A stretch of 64,000 nt of DNA from Xanthomonas bromi (GTDB taxonomy: Bacteria; Pseudomonadota; Gammaproteobacteria; Xanthomonadales; Xanthomonadaceae). The stretch covers positions 1 to 64,000 of the forward strand of contig NZ_FLTX01000037.1 in the NCBI RefSeq assembly GCF_900092025.1, in the 5' to 3' direction. The translations under genes were made by a program, and so were the position numbers. Below, piece by piece: positions 47,705 to 55,600 of the stretch; position 1 is the stretch's first letter, and every line of letters begins with the position of its first letter. A model generated the notes under the pieces. It was given only the letters and a program-made list of their open reading frames with translations. It made no database searches and was not told the origin of the DNA.

Positions 47705-48772
47705 ATGTCTGCTGCCCTCGCCCGCCCCGACCCCCACGATGCCGCCGCGCGCATTCGCGTGCTTGCACGCGAAGCAGGCTTTCAACGCTGTGGCATCACC
47801 GGCATCGAGCTGGGCGAAGACGAAGCGCATCTGCGCAGCTGGCTGGAAGAAGGGCTGTACGGCACCATGCATTGGATGGCCCAGCACGGCGACAAACGCT
47901 CGCGCCCGCAGGAGCTGGTACCGGGCACCTTGCGGGTGCTGTCGGTGGGCATGGATTACGGCCGCAAGGACGACACCGAGGCATGGAACACCTTGCACGA
48001 CGGCAACCGCGCCTACGTGGCGCGCTATGCACTGGGGCGCGATTACCACAAGCTGATGCGCAACCGGTTGCAGAAGCTGGCCGAACGCATCCAGGGCGAA
48101 ATCGGCGCATTCGGCTTCCGCGTGTTCGTCGATTCCGCTCCGGTGCTTGAACGTGCGTTGGCACGCAATGCCGGCTTGGGCTGGATCGGCAAACACACCT
48201 GCCTGATCGATCGCAACGGCGGCTCGTGGTTTTTCCTCGGCGAGATCTATGTCGACCTTCCGTTGCCGATCGACACGCCCGCCATCGCGCATTGCGGCAC
48301 CTGCACGCGCTGCATCGATATCTGTCCCACCCAAGCCATCATCGCGCCGTACCGCTTGGATGCGCGCCGTTGCATTGCGTACCTCACCATCGAACATGAC
48401 GGCGCCATTCCGGAAGACATGCGCAAGCCGATCGGCAACCGCATCTTCGGCTGCGACGATTGCCAGCTGATCTGCCCCTGGAACAAGTTCGCCAAGCGCA
48501 CCGACGAAGCCGATTTCCGCGCCCGCAACGACCTGGATGTGGCGACATTGCCGCAGTTATTCGCTTGGGACCAGGACGAATTCCTGCACCGCACCGAGGG
48601 CAGCCCGATCCGCCGCAGCGGACACGAACGCTGGCTGCGCAATATCGCCATCGGCCTGGGCAATGCGCCCGGCACACCGCAGGTGCTCGCAGCACTGGAA
48701 GCACGCCGCCACGACGACTCGGAGCTGGTGCGCGAACACGTTGGCTGGGCGCTGGCGCAACACGGCCTCTGA
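47705..48772 (+). CDS. queG: Epoxyqueuosine reductase
   Basis: A 355-residue cobalamin- and iron-sulfur-dependent enzyme performing the last step of queuosine synthesis in tRNA. Two [4Fe-4S] motifs are visible: CGTCTRCIDICPTQA (about 200) and CDDCQLICPWN (about 255). VDSAPVLERALARNAGLGWIGK is the QueG signature, and a HEAT-like tail follows. ATG 47705 is only 24 bases from the divergent nnr start. Confidence 0.95.
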   Translation: MSAALARPDPHDAAARIRVLAREAGFQRCGITGIELGEDEAHLRSWLEEGLYGTMHWMAQHGDKRSRPQELVPGTLRVLSVGMDYGRKDDTEAWNTLHDGNRAYVARYALGRDYHKLMRNRLQKLAERIQGEIGAFGFRVFVDSAPVLERALARNAGLGWIGKHTCLIDRNGGSWFFLGEIYVDLPLPIDTPAIAHCGTCTRCIDICPTQAIIAPYRLDARRCIAYLTIEHDGAIPEDMRKPIGNRIFGCDDCQLICPWNKFAKRTDEADFRARNDLDVATLPQLFAWDQDEFLHRTEGSPIRRSGHERWLRNIAIGLGNAPGTPQVLAALEARRHDDSELVREHVGWALAQHGL

Positions 48773-48915
48773 CCCGGCCTCTAGTCAGCGCGCCGCACGC
48801 ATGAAGCGTCTGCGATACCTGCGTGGCACGCGCTGGCCATCGTTGCAGCCACCGATTGCATGGGCTTGCTTCAGCCGATCACCCACGATCTTCTTCGCTG
48901 CGGGATAATGCGGCG

Positions 48916-50253
48916 ATGGCAGACCGCAACGAACAGATCCTCACTCCCAGCCAGCTCAATTCGCTGGCGCGCGACCTGCTGGAAGGCAGCTTCCCGTTGG
49001 TCTGGGTGGAAGCCGAACTGAGCAGCGTCACGCGGCCATCGTCGGGGCATCTGTATTTCACGCTGAAGGATGCACGGGCGCAGATTCGTTGCGCGATGTT
49101 CAAGCCCAAGAGCACCTGGCTGAAATTCCAGCCGCGCGAAGGCCTGCGCGTGCTCGCGCGTGGGCGCCTGACCCTGTACGAAGCGCGCGGCGACTATCAG
49201 TTGGTGCTCGACCACATGGAAGAAGCCGGTGAAGGCGCCTTGCGTGGCGCCTTCGACGAACTGCGCGCACGTCTTGCTGCCGAAGGCCTGTTCGATGCCG
49301 AACGCAAGCAGGCACTGCCGGCGCATGTGCAGCGTCTCGCGGTGATCACCTCGCCCAGCGGCGCGGCGGTGCGCGATGTGCTCAGCGTCCTGGCACGTCG
49401 CTTTCCGCTGCTGGAACTGGACCTGCTGCCCTCGCTGGTGCAGGGCGACAGCGCGGCCGCGCAGATCACCTCGCTGCTGCAGCGCGCCGATGCATCCGGG
49501 CGCTACGACGTCATCCTGATCACCCGCGGTGGCGGCTCGCTGGAAGATCTATGGGCGTTCAACGACGAACGCCTGGCGCGCGCGATTGCTGCCGCACAGA
49601 CGCCGGTAGTCTCAGCAGTCGGCCATGAAACCGACTTCAGCCTCAGCGATTTCGTCGCCGACGTGCGCGCACCCACACCCTCGGTCGCGGCCGAATTACT
49701 GGTGCCCGATCAACGCGAGCTGGTCGCGCGCGTACGGCGTGCACAGGCGCGTATGGCCCAACTGCAGCAACACGCCCTGGGCAATGCGATGCAACGTGCC
49801 GACCGGCTTGCGTTGCGCCTGCGTGCGCACAGCCCGCAGGCGCGCCTGCAATTGCTGCACCGCCGCCAGGAGGACGCCGGTCGCCAGCTGCGCGCGCGCA
49901 TGGCGCACGTGCTCGAACGCATGCAGGTGCGCATGCAGCGTGGGCAAGCGCAGTTGCAGGCACACAACCCGCAACGCCATCTGGCCGGCTTGCAGCAACG
50001 CTTGCGCGCATTGCATCCGCAAGCAGCGATGCAACGGCGCCTGCAGCACGACCAGCTGCAACTGTGCGGCATTGCGCGCTCGCTGGAAGCGGTCAGCCCG
50101 CTGGCGACGGTCGCGCGCGGCTACGCCATCGTGACCCGCCCTGCCGATGGCAGCGTGGTACGCAGCGCCGCCGAAGTGGTCGCAGGCGAACGCCTCCGCG
50201 CACAGCTGGCAGATGGCAGTATCGAGGTGCGTGTGGAATCGGACGAAGGCTGA
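48916..50253 (+). CDS. xseA: Exodeoxyribonuclease VII large subunit
   Basis: A 445-residue protein with N-terminal OB fold ([16 protein letters not shown]), central catalytic region ([53 protein letters not shown]) and a long Arg/Gln-rich coiled coil. With XseB it degrades single-stranded DNA. ATG 48916 matches the family start; the closer ATG at 48908 is out of frame. xseB is not adjacent. Confidence 0.95.
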   Translation: MADRNEQILTPSQLNSLARDLLEGSFPLVWVEAELSSVTRPSSGHLYFTLKDARAQIRCAMFKPKSTWLKFQPREGLRVLARGRLTLYEARGDYQLVLDHMEEAGEGALRGAFDELRARLAAEGLFDAERKQALPAHVQRLAVITSPSGAAVRDVLSVLARRFPLLELDLLPSLVQGDSAAAQITSLLQRADASGRYDVILITRGGGSLEDLWAFNDERLARAIAAAQTPVVSAVGHETDFSLSDFVADVRAPTPSVAAELLVPDQRELVARVRRAQARMAQLQQHALGNAMQRADRLALRLRAHSPQARLQLLHRRQEDAGRQLRARMAHVLERMQVRMQRGQAQLQAHNPQRHLAGLQQRLRALHPQAAMQRRLQHDQLQLCGIARSLEAVSPLATVARGYAIVTRPADGSVVRSAAEVVAGERLRAQLADGSIEVRVESDEG

Positions 50254-50385
50254 CAACCACCAACGCACGACCACACGCTTCCGGCAATACGGCCAGCGCT
50301 TGGCGGTGACATGAACGTTCGAAGAGTTCAATTTCACATGGCACTGCCAGGGTCGGCGCGCTGCCGGGGAATCTTTGACTCCCTC

Positions 50386-50414
50386 ACCCCCGGCGAGTGA
50401 GCTCGGGGGTTTCG
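50386..50414 (+). terminator. Hairpin downstream of xseA
   Basis: ACCCCCG (50386-50392) pairs with CGGGGGT (50404-50410) and is followed by TTCG. It lies 130 bases after xseA, so it is a weak candidate terminator. Confidence 0.45.
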
Positions 50415-50546
50415 CTAAATCACCGCGGTCATTCATGCCAGGAGCCGAGCTCCTGCACCTGTTGAAAGGTGCTCGGCGGTATTTCCCGGGTGTCGATCGA
50501 ACGCTTGCGAGACCGATATGCCGCGCGTCGCGAGCTCCGGGCGGCG

Positions 50547-51809
50547 TTATGAGCGGCTCGGTGTTTGCGCCATCGGTGTTTGCACTGCGTGCTGCCAGCC
50601 TTGCATCAGCAGCCCGGCCAGCACCACCGGATCGTGGTCGAAATGATGCCCACCCGGGCGTGCCAGCACCTGCACGCCGCGTGCGCGCAGTTCCGGGCAC
50701 AGCGTGTCTTTCTCTTCGTCACCGTAGATGCATTGCAGACGGTGCACGTCCAGCGACTGGATGGCCGGCTCCACATCGCGCTCGGCATCGTTATGCCAGC
50801 CCAGCCAGCCACCGACGCGCACTTTGAAGTCGGCCTGGTGGCCAAGGCCGAGCAGGCTGACGAACTGCACCGAGGCGCGTTGCTGCGGCGACAGTTCCGG
50901 GTAGGCAAACGGCAACACATCGGCACCGAACGAATAGCCCACCAGGGCGACGTGCTGAATATGCCAACGCTGGCGATAGCTGGCGATCACCCGGTCCAGA
51001 TCCGCGCCCACCTGCTGCGGCGTGCGGCTACCCCAGAAGTAGCGCAGGCTGTTCCAGCCCACCACCGACACGCCCTGCCGCTGCAGCTGCGCGGCGATGC
51101 CTTTATCCAGTTCGCGCCAGCCGCCATCGCCGGACAGCATCACCACCAGACGGTCGCTGCCGGGTGCGTGCAGCTCTACTAGCGGTAGGTCGCCCAGGCC
51201 TTGCGACTGCGCAGCCAGGAAGTGGCCGCGTGTGGCCGCGGCGATCTGCATCGGGCTGGATTTATCGGCCAGATCGTCGAGAAAGCCCTGACTGGCATTG
51301 GGCATGTCGCGCGAGCACGCCAGGCCTGGATCCTTGCTGCCGGCGTCGGCGACCACCGCGCCACCCAGCACGTCGGGCGCGGCCGAGGCCACTGCCTGGC
51401 GCGCCAGCACCGCGCCGTCGCCCTGCCCGACCAACACCGGCGGCAGGAACGCATCGACATGCTCGGCGCGCAACAATTTCTTGCCCAGTCGCTCGGCATC
51501 GTCGGCCAGCGAGCTGCAGGCGGCTTGGTGCGAACGCACACGTTCGCGATACTTTGCGGTATCGACCACTGCCACCAGCGCGCCATCGTTACTGAGCGTG
51601 TCGGCCAGCCGCTGGCCGTCCTGGGGATCTGTGCTGTCGGGCAGCAAGATCACCATCGCCTTGGGCGTGCCTTCCGGGCGGATGACTTCCACCGAACCGT
51701 AATGCCCGGCCGTATTACTGTCCTGCAGATGCCGCGCCACGGCATAGCCGCTGCCGCCGATCAGCAAGATCGCCATGACCCAACGAAACATCTTAATCCC
51801 CATGCCCAT
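50547..51809 (-). CDS. VirJ/AcvB-like exported protein
   Basis: A 420-residue protein with an N-terminal membrane/signal segment (MFRWVMAILLIGGSGYAVA) and two alpha/beta-hydrolase-like halves. The second half carries SGDGGWRELDKGIA, GWNSLRYFW and GYSFGADVLPFAYPEL, the VirJ/AcvB signature. In Agrobacterium this family supports virulence and acts on lysyl-phosphatidylglycerol; a similar envelope role is inferred. ATG 51809 has AAGGA eight bases upstream, which decides it over the in-frame ATGs at 51803 and 51791. Confidence 0.9.
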   Translation of the reverse strand: MGMGIKMFRWVMAILLIGGSGYAVARHLQDSNTAGHYGSVEVIRPEGTPKAMVILLPDSTDPQDGQRLADTLSNDGALVAVVDTAKYRERVRSHQAACSSLADDAERLGKKLLRAEHVDAFLPPVLVGQGDGAVLARQAVASAAPDVLGGAVVADAGSKDPGLACSRDMPNASQGFLDDLADKSSPMQIAAATRGHFLAAQSQGLGDLPLVELHAPGSDRLVVMLSGDGGWRELDKGIAAQLQRQGVSVVGWNSLRYFWGSRTPQQVGADLDRVIASYRQRWHIQHVALVGYSFGADVLPFAYPELSPQQRASVQFVSLLGLGHQADFKVRVGGWLGWHNDAERDVEPAIQSLDVHRLQCIYGDEEKDTLCPELRARGVQVLARPGGHHFDHDPVVLAGLLMQGWQHAVQTPMAQTPSRS

Positions 51810-51976
51810 CACGGCAGTCCTTGATAGCGGTCGCAATTTGACCACAGCAAGACACGACCGGTTTCACCGTGATGCGCGCGTTGTTCGCTGCTGTTAAGCC
51901 AGCCGATCCGCGCACGTTGCCTGGGGCGCTCGCCTGGCACTGCACGCAGTCTGCATTTCCCCCGCGGCAACGCCGA

Positions 51977-52018
51977 TGAAAAGGCCGGGAACGCCCATCA
52001 GCGAGAATTCCCGGCCTT
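51977..52018 (-). terminator. Hairpin terminator on the minus strand
   Basis: An 11-bp stem AAGGCCGGGAA/TTCCCGGCCTT with a 16-base loop, followed on the minus strand by TTTTCATC. It lies just beyond the tRNA-like 3' end. Its core equals that of the two hairpins at 21391 and 21538. Confidence 0.75.
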
Positions 52019-52046
52019 GGTTTGGTCCTCCTAGGAGCATTGCTGG

Positions 52047-52078
52047 TGGAGGTAAACGGAATCGAACCGCCATCCGCA
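52047..52078 (-). ncRNA. tRNA- or tmRNA-like 3'-end fragment
   Basis: Read on the minus strand the sequence is GCGGATGGCGGTTCGATT then CCGTTTACCTCCACCA: a T-arm-like GGCGG-TTCGATT-CCGTT (two wobble pairs), a 7-base acceptor strand TACCTCC, discriminator A and CCA. No matching GGAGGTA or GGGGGTG acceptor strand was found upstream, so it looks like a 3' remnant, such as an old integration scar, and not a working gene. The downstream T-tailed hairpin fits an RNA gene end. Confidence 0.4.
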
Positions 52079-52336
52079 AGCACTCCATGCACCAAAAAAA
52101 ACCGCGTGCGCGAGTGCAGCGTTCTTCCGGCGGTGTTCGCTCTTGGTGCGGCAAAGGCGCCTAGCTCGTTCGCTTCCGCCCACGCCTGGACTCTATCGGC
52201 GCGAACATGCTTCGGTAGCGCCATCCCCTGTTCGCACGTTCGACCCGAGAGCGCTCCCCGGCGACTACAATCGCAGGCCGGATGAGGCCGTCACGCGGGA
52301 CCACGATCACCGCGCCGCACGCCCTCTCAGCAGTCG

Positions 52337-54208
52337 CTAGATGCCGCGCGCCACGCGGAAGCCGATACGCGCACTGGTGGTATCCGAATCCTGCGACTGC
52401 CGCCAGGCCGCACGCGTCTGCTGCGGCGAATTGGCCCAGCTACCGCCGCGGATCATGCGCTGCCGGCAGCCCGGGTTGTACCAGGCAACCCCATCTGCCG
52501 GCGCACGGCGGTAACTGGCATGCCAGCAGTCGGCCACCCATTCGCTCAGGTTGCCGCCCATGTCGTGCAAACCCCAGGCGTTGGCGCGAAAGTTGCCGAC
52601 CGGCGCCGGGCCCCAGAAGCCGTCGCCGTAGCCGACGAACCCATTGTTCCAGTGCCGACCGCTGCGCGAGACGTCGTTGCCACCGGTGAAATTGCCGGCA
52701 TCGGCCGGCGGTGAGCCTGCATTGCCCCACGGGTAACGGCCGGTCGTGCCGGCACGCACGGCATATTCGAACTCGGCCTCGCTGGGCACGTGGTAGTGGC
52801 GGCCGGTCTGTTCCGAAAGCCAGGATGCATACGCTTCGGCATCGCGAATGCTCACGTGCATCACCGGGCTGTTGGGCGCAGCCTGGGCGCCGTTGTAATC
52901 GGACTGCCAATCCACGCCGCTGCGGCGGATGAAGTTGCCGCTGCGCTCGTCGTACACCACCGAATGCCCGCGCCGGGTGGCACGTGGGCGCGCACCGGTG
53001 GCTTCGACGAACTGGCGGAACTCGGCGACCGTGACCTCGGTGATCGACAACGCAAAGCCGCGTGCGAAGCGCACGTAATGGGCGGGGCGCTCGTTGTCGG
53101 ATGCGCCCGGTTCGGCATCGCCGGCACCCATCTGGAACGCACCGTGCGGCACCACGAGCATCTGCGGGCCGCGCCCACCGACTTTGAGTCCGTCGGTGAA
53201 CACCTGTCCGGGACGGAAGCTGCCGTAGTGCGTGGCCAGCTCCAGGCGCCGACGCAGATCGCCAGCCACCGGGTCGCCGGGGTCGGCGATGCGCAGCACT
53301 TCGGCAAGTGTTTCGCCGGCCGCCTTGAGCCCGCGCGGCGAGGTCAGATCGTGCAAACCGGCATCGTGCAAGGCGGCGATCTGCGCGCGGCGCATGCGTT
53401 CCACGCGCGCGCGCGCATCGGCAATGGCGGGCGCACGATCGCGCACCTGCCCAGCCATCTGCAGCCAGTAGCGGGCACCGATGAAGTCGGTTGCCTGTGC
53501 CGCCCGTTCGGCGCGCTCCAGCAGTCCGCTTTCCACTGCGGCCAAGCCCTGCCGGGTACGCGGGTTGTCGGGGTCCAGTTGCGCGGCATCGCGAAAATTC
53601 ACCAGCGCGCCATTGCCGTCTTCGCCCAGCCGTCCACCGCGCAGGTCCTCTTCGCCAGCGCGGTTGAACGCAAGCACGCGCTGTGTAGTTTCCACCTGGC
53701 GTTGCAGTGCGCGCACCTTGGGGTCCTGTGGCGCGAGGGCGAGCGCGACGAAGGCCACCTCGCGCGCCTGCTCCAACGCCGTGTCCTGGCGCTCGGTCTG
53801 TTCGACCAAGGCCGCGCCGCGTTCGAGCAACCGGCCGCGCGCCTGCTCCAGCCCGCGATGGCTGGCTGCATCCTTGTCACCGGCACGCTGCTGGATCGCC
53901 AGATACAGCGGGATCGCATCGTTGGCATCGCGATACAGGCGATCTTCCTGCAATGCCTGGTCGGCGCGTTTGCGCACCTGCGCCAACGGCTCATCGCCCA
54001 GATTCACCGCCGGCGGTTGCCATTGCGCAACGGTCTCGGCGGATTCTTCGCCGCCGATCAACACATTCGGCGTGGCCGGCTGCGCAGTCGCTGCCGGCGC
54101 GCGCGCGGCGGCGGGTGCCGGTGGCGGTGCGGGAGCACGCGAACAGCCGCACATGCTGAGCGCGACCAATACCCACGCTACGATCGGCTTGCCACAGTTG
54201 CCCACCAC
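52337..54208 (-). CDS. Lipoprotein with formylglycine-generating-enzyme-like domain
   Basis: A 623-residue protein with a lipoprotein-type signal (WVLVALSMCGCSR), a helical, TPR-like middle (about 70-330) and a C-terminal SUMF1/FGE-sulfatase domain (about 350-620) with MVLVPHGAFQMGAG-like opening, SEAEFEYAVRAGTTGRYPWGN, GLHDMGGNLSEWVADCW and RMIRGGSWANSPQQTRAA. True FGEs oxidise a sulfatase Cys; many family members instead act as regulators or structural proteins. No sulfatase gene is nearby. It is divergent from rnd. Confidence 0.85.
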   Translation of the reverse strand: MVGNCGKPIVAWVLVALSMCGCSRAPAPPPAPAAARAPAATAQPATPNVLIGGEESAETVAQWQPPAVNLGDEPLAQVRKRADQALQEDRLYRDANDAIPLYLAIQQRAGDKDAASHRGLEQARGRLLERGAALVEQTERQDTALEQAREVAFVALALAPQDPKVRALQRQVETTQRVLAFNRAGEEDLRGGRLGEDGNGALVNFRDAAQLDPDNPRTRQGLAAVESGLLERAERAAQATDFIGARYWLQMAGQVRDRAPAIADARARVERMRRAQIAALHDAGLHDLTSPRGLKAAGETLAEVLRIADPGDPVAGDLRRRLELATHYGSFRPGQVFTDGLKVGGRGPQMLVVPHGAFQMGAGDAEPGASDNERPAHYVRFARGFALSITEVTVAEFRQFVEATGARPRATRRGHSVVYDERSGNFIRRSGVDWQSDYNGAQAAPNSPVMHVSIRDAEAYASWLSEQTGRHYHVPSEAEFEYAVRAGTTGRYPWGNAGSPPADAGNFTGGNDVSRSGRHWNNGFVGYGDGFWGPAPVGNFRANAWGLHDMGGNLSEWVADCWHASYRRAPADGVAWYNPGCRQRMIRGGSWANSPQQTRAAWRQSQDSDTTSARIGFRVARGI

Positions 54209-54302
54209 CTGCTCCTTCCAGTGCTCTGCCGCACGACAGGCGATCGCGACGTTAGGCTATTCTGCGCGTTCTGCGCAAACCCTTGCTGTCGACGGAAATC
54301 AC

Positions 54303-55394
54303 GTGCCCCATTGGATTACCCACCCCTCAGAGCTGACCAACCGCCTGCAGGCAGCGCGTCCATCGCGCATCGGCCTGGATACCGAATTCATTCGCGAACG
54401 CACCTACTGGCCGCAACTGGCGCTGGTGCAGATGGCCATCGGCGAGGAGATCCTGTTGATCGACCCGCTGATCCCGGGCATGAACGAGGCGCTCAAGGAG
54501 TGGCTGACCGCCACCGACATCGTCAAGGTGATGCATAGCGCCAGCGAAGACCTGGTCACGTTCAAGTGCGCGTGTGGTGTGTTGCCGCGGCCGTTGTTCG
54601 ACACCCAGATCGCCGCGGCGCTCGCCGGTGTCGGTGGCGGCATGGGCTACCAGAAACTGGTGCAGGAAGTGACCGGCACCTTGCTGACCAAGGGCGAGAC
54701 GCGTTCGGACTGGATGCGCCGCCCGTTGTCGCCGGCGCAGCTGGAATACGCTGCCGACGATGTGCGCTATCTATTCGCGATCCACGACGAACTCACCCGC
54801 CGCCTCACCGAGCAGAACCGCCTGGGCTGGCTGGCCGAAGATGCCGAACGCCTGCTCGCCACGGTGGAGCACGACGATGGCGAACGCTGGCCGCATGTGA
54901 GCCTGCGCACCGCGCAATTCCTGGAGCCCGCGGCGCAACGGCGGCTGCTGCGCCTGCTGCGTTGGCGCGACCTGCAGGCGCGTCAGAGCGATCGCCCGCG
55001 TAGCTGGATTCTGGACAACGAACTGGCCAGCCAACTGGCGCGGTTCCCGCCCGCCGATCTGGACGCCTTGCTGCGCCAGTTCGATAAATTTCCCAAGGCG
55101 CCGCGCAAGCTCGCCAATGCGGTGTGGGACGCGCTCAACACCCCGCTGCCCGACGAAGAGCATGCGCCACTGGCGCAAGCCGCTACCGACGGCAACAAGG
55201 CCGTGCTCAAACGCCTGCAGGACGCCGTGGCGCAGCGCAGCCGCGAACTCGGTCTGCCGGATGGCCTGTTGGCCTCGCGCAGGCACCTGGAAACCTTGAT
55301 CGAACACCGCAGTTGGCCCACAGCGCTGGGCGAGTGGCGGCGTGCGGTACTGCAAGCGCAGCTGATGCCGCTGCTGGAAGAGACGGCGGCATAG
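54303..55394 (+). CDS. rnd: Ribonuclease D
   Basis: A 363-residue DEDD-type 3'-5' exonuclease: GLDTEFIRE (first Asp-Glu), MHSASEDL (Asp) and LEYAADDVRYL (Tyr and last Asp), followed by an HRDC domain (ARQSDRPRSWILDNELASQL). It trims tRNA and other stable RNA 3' ends. The start is GTG 54303; longer in-frame openings run into the divergent lipoprotein gene. Confidence 0.93.
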   Translation: MPHWITHPSELTNRLQAARPSRIGLDTEFIRERTYWPQLALVQMAIGEEILLIDPLIPGMNEALKEWLTATDIVKVMHSASEDLVTFKCACGVLPRPLFDTQIAAALAGVGGGMGYQKLVQEVTGTLLTKGETRSDWMRRPLSPAQLEYAADDVRYLFAIHDELTRRLTEQNRLGWLAEDAERLLATVEHDDGERWPHVSLRTAQFLEPAAQRRLLRLLRWRDLQARQSDRPRSWILDNELASQLARFPPADLDALLRQFDKFPKAPRKLANAVWDALNTPLPDEEHAPLAQAATDGNKAVLKRLQDAVAQRSRELGLPDGLLASRRHLETLIEHRSWPTALGEWRRAVLQAQLMPLLEETAA

Positions 55395-55435
55395 CGTTAC
55401 TGCGGTTTTGACCCCAAAGCGCAGCGATGCCTGCT

Positions 55436-55466
55436 CTTGGTGACGTGCCGGTGAGCCGTCACCAAG
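55436..55466. terminator. Hairpin between rnd and ligD
   Basis: A perfect 10-bp stem CTTGGTGACG/CGTCACCAAG with an 11-base loop, 41 bases after rnd. It lies between converging genes and has no T-run. Confidence 0.55.
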
Positions 55467-55600
55467 CTTGCTGAGAGCGTGTCACGCGCCGTCGTCGGCT
55501 GGACATGGACGATGCGAATCGCATGAACCGTACGCGCCGATGTTCAATCACGGTCGCGCCCGCCGAATGGCTACGCGATAGTTGTTCGCCGCACGTCGCG

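Larger units (their letters stand above)
51810..52336. other. Intergenic region with tRNA-like 3' fragment and hairpin
   Basis: No protein-like frame is found in these 527 bases. On the minus strand they contain a tRNA/tmRNA-like 3' end (52047-52078) followed by a T-tailed hairpin at 51981-52018. The rest shows nothing recognisable. Confidence 0.6.

Noticed and set aside
52047-52200. Complete tRNA or tmRNA gene on the minus strand
   Set aside because: No 5' acceptor strand, D-arm or tmRNA 5' domain could be found upstream; only the 3' end is recognisable.
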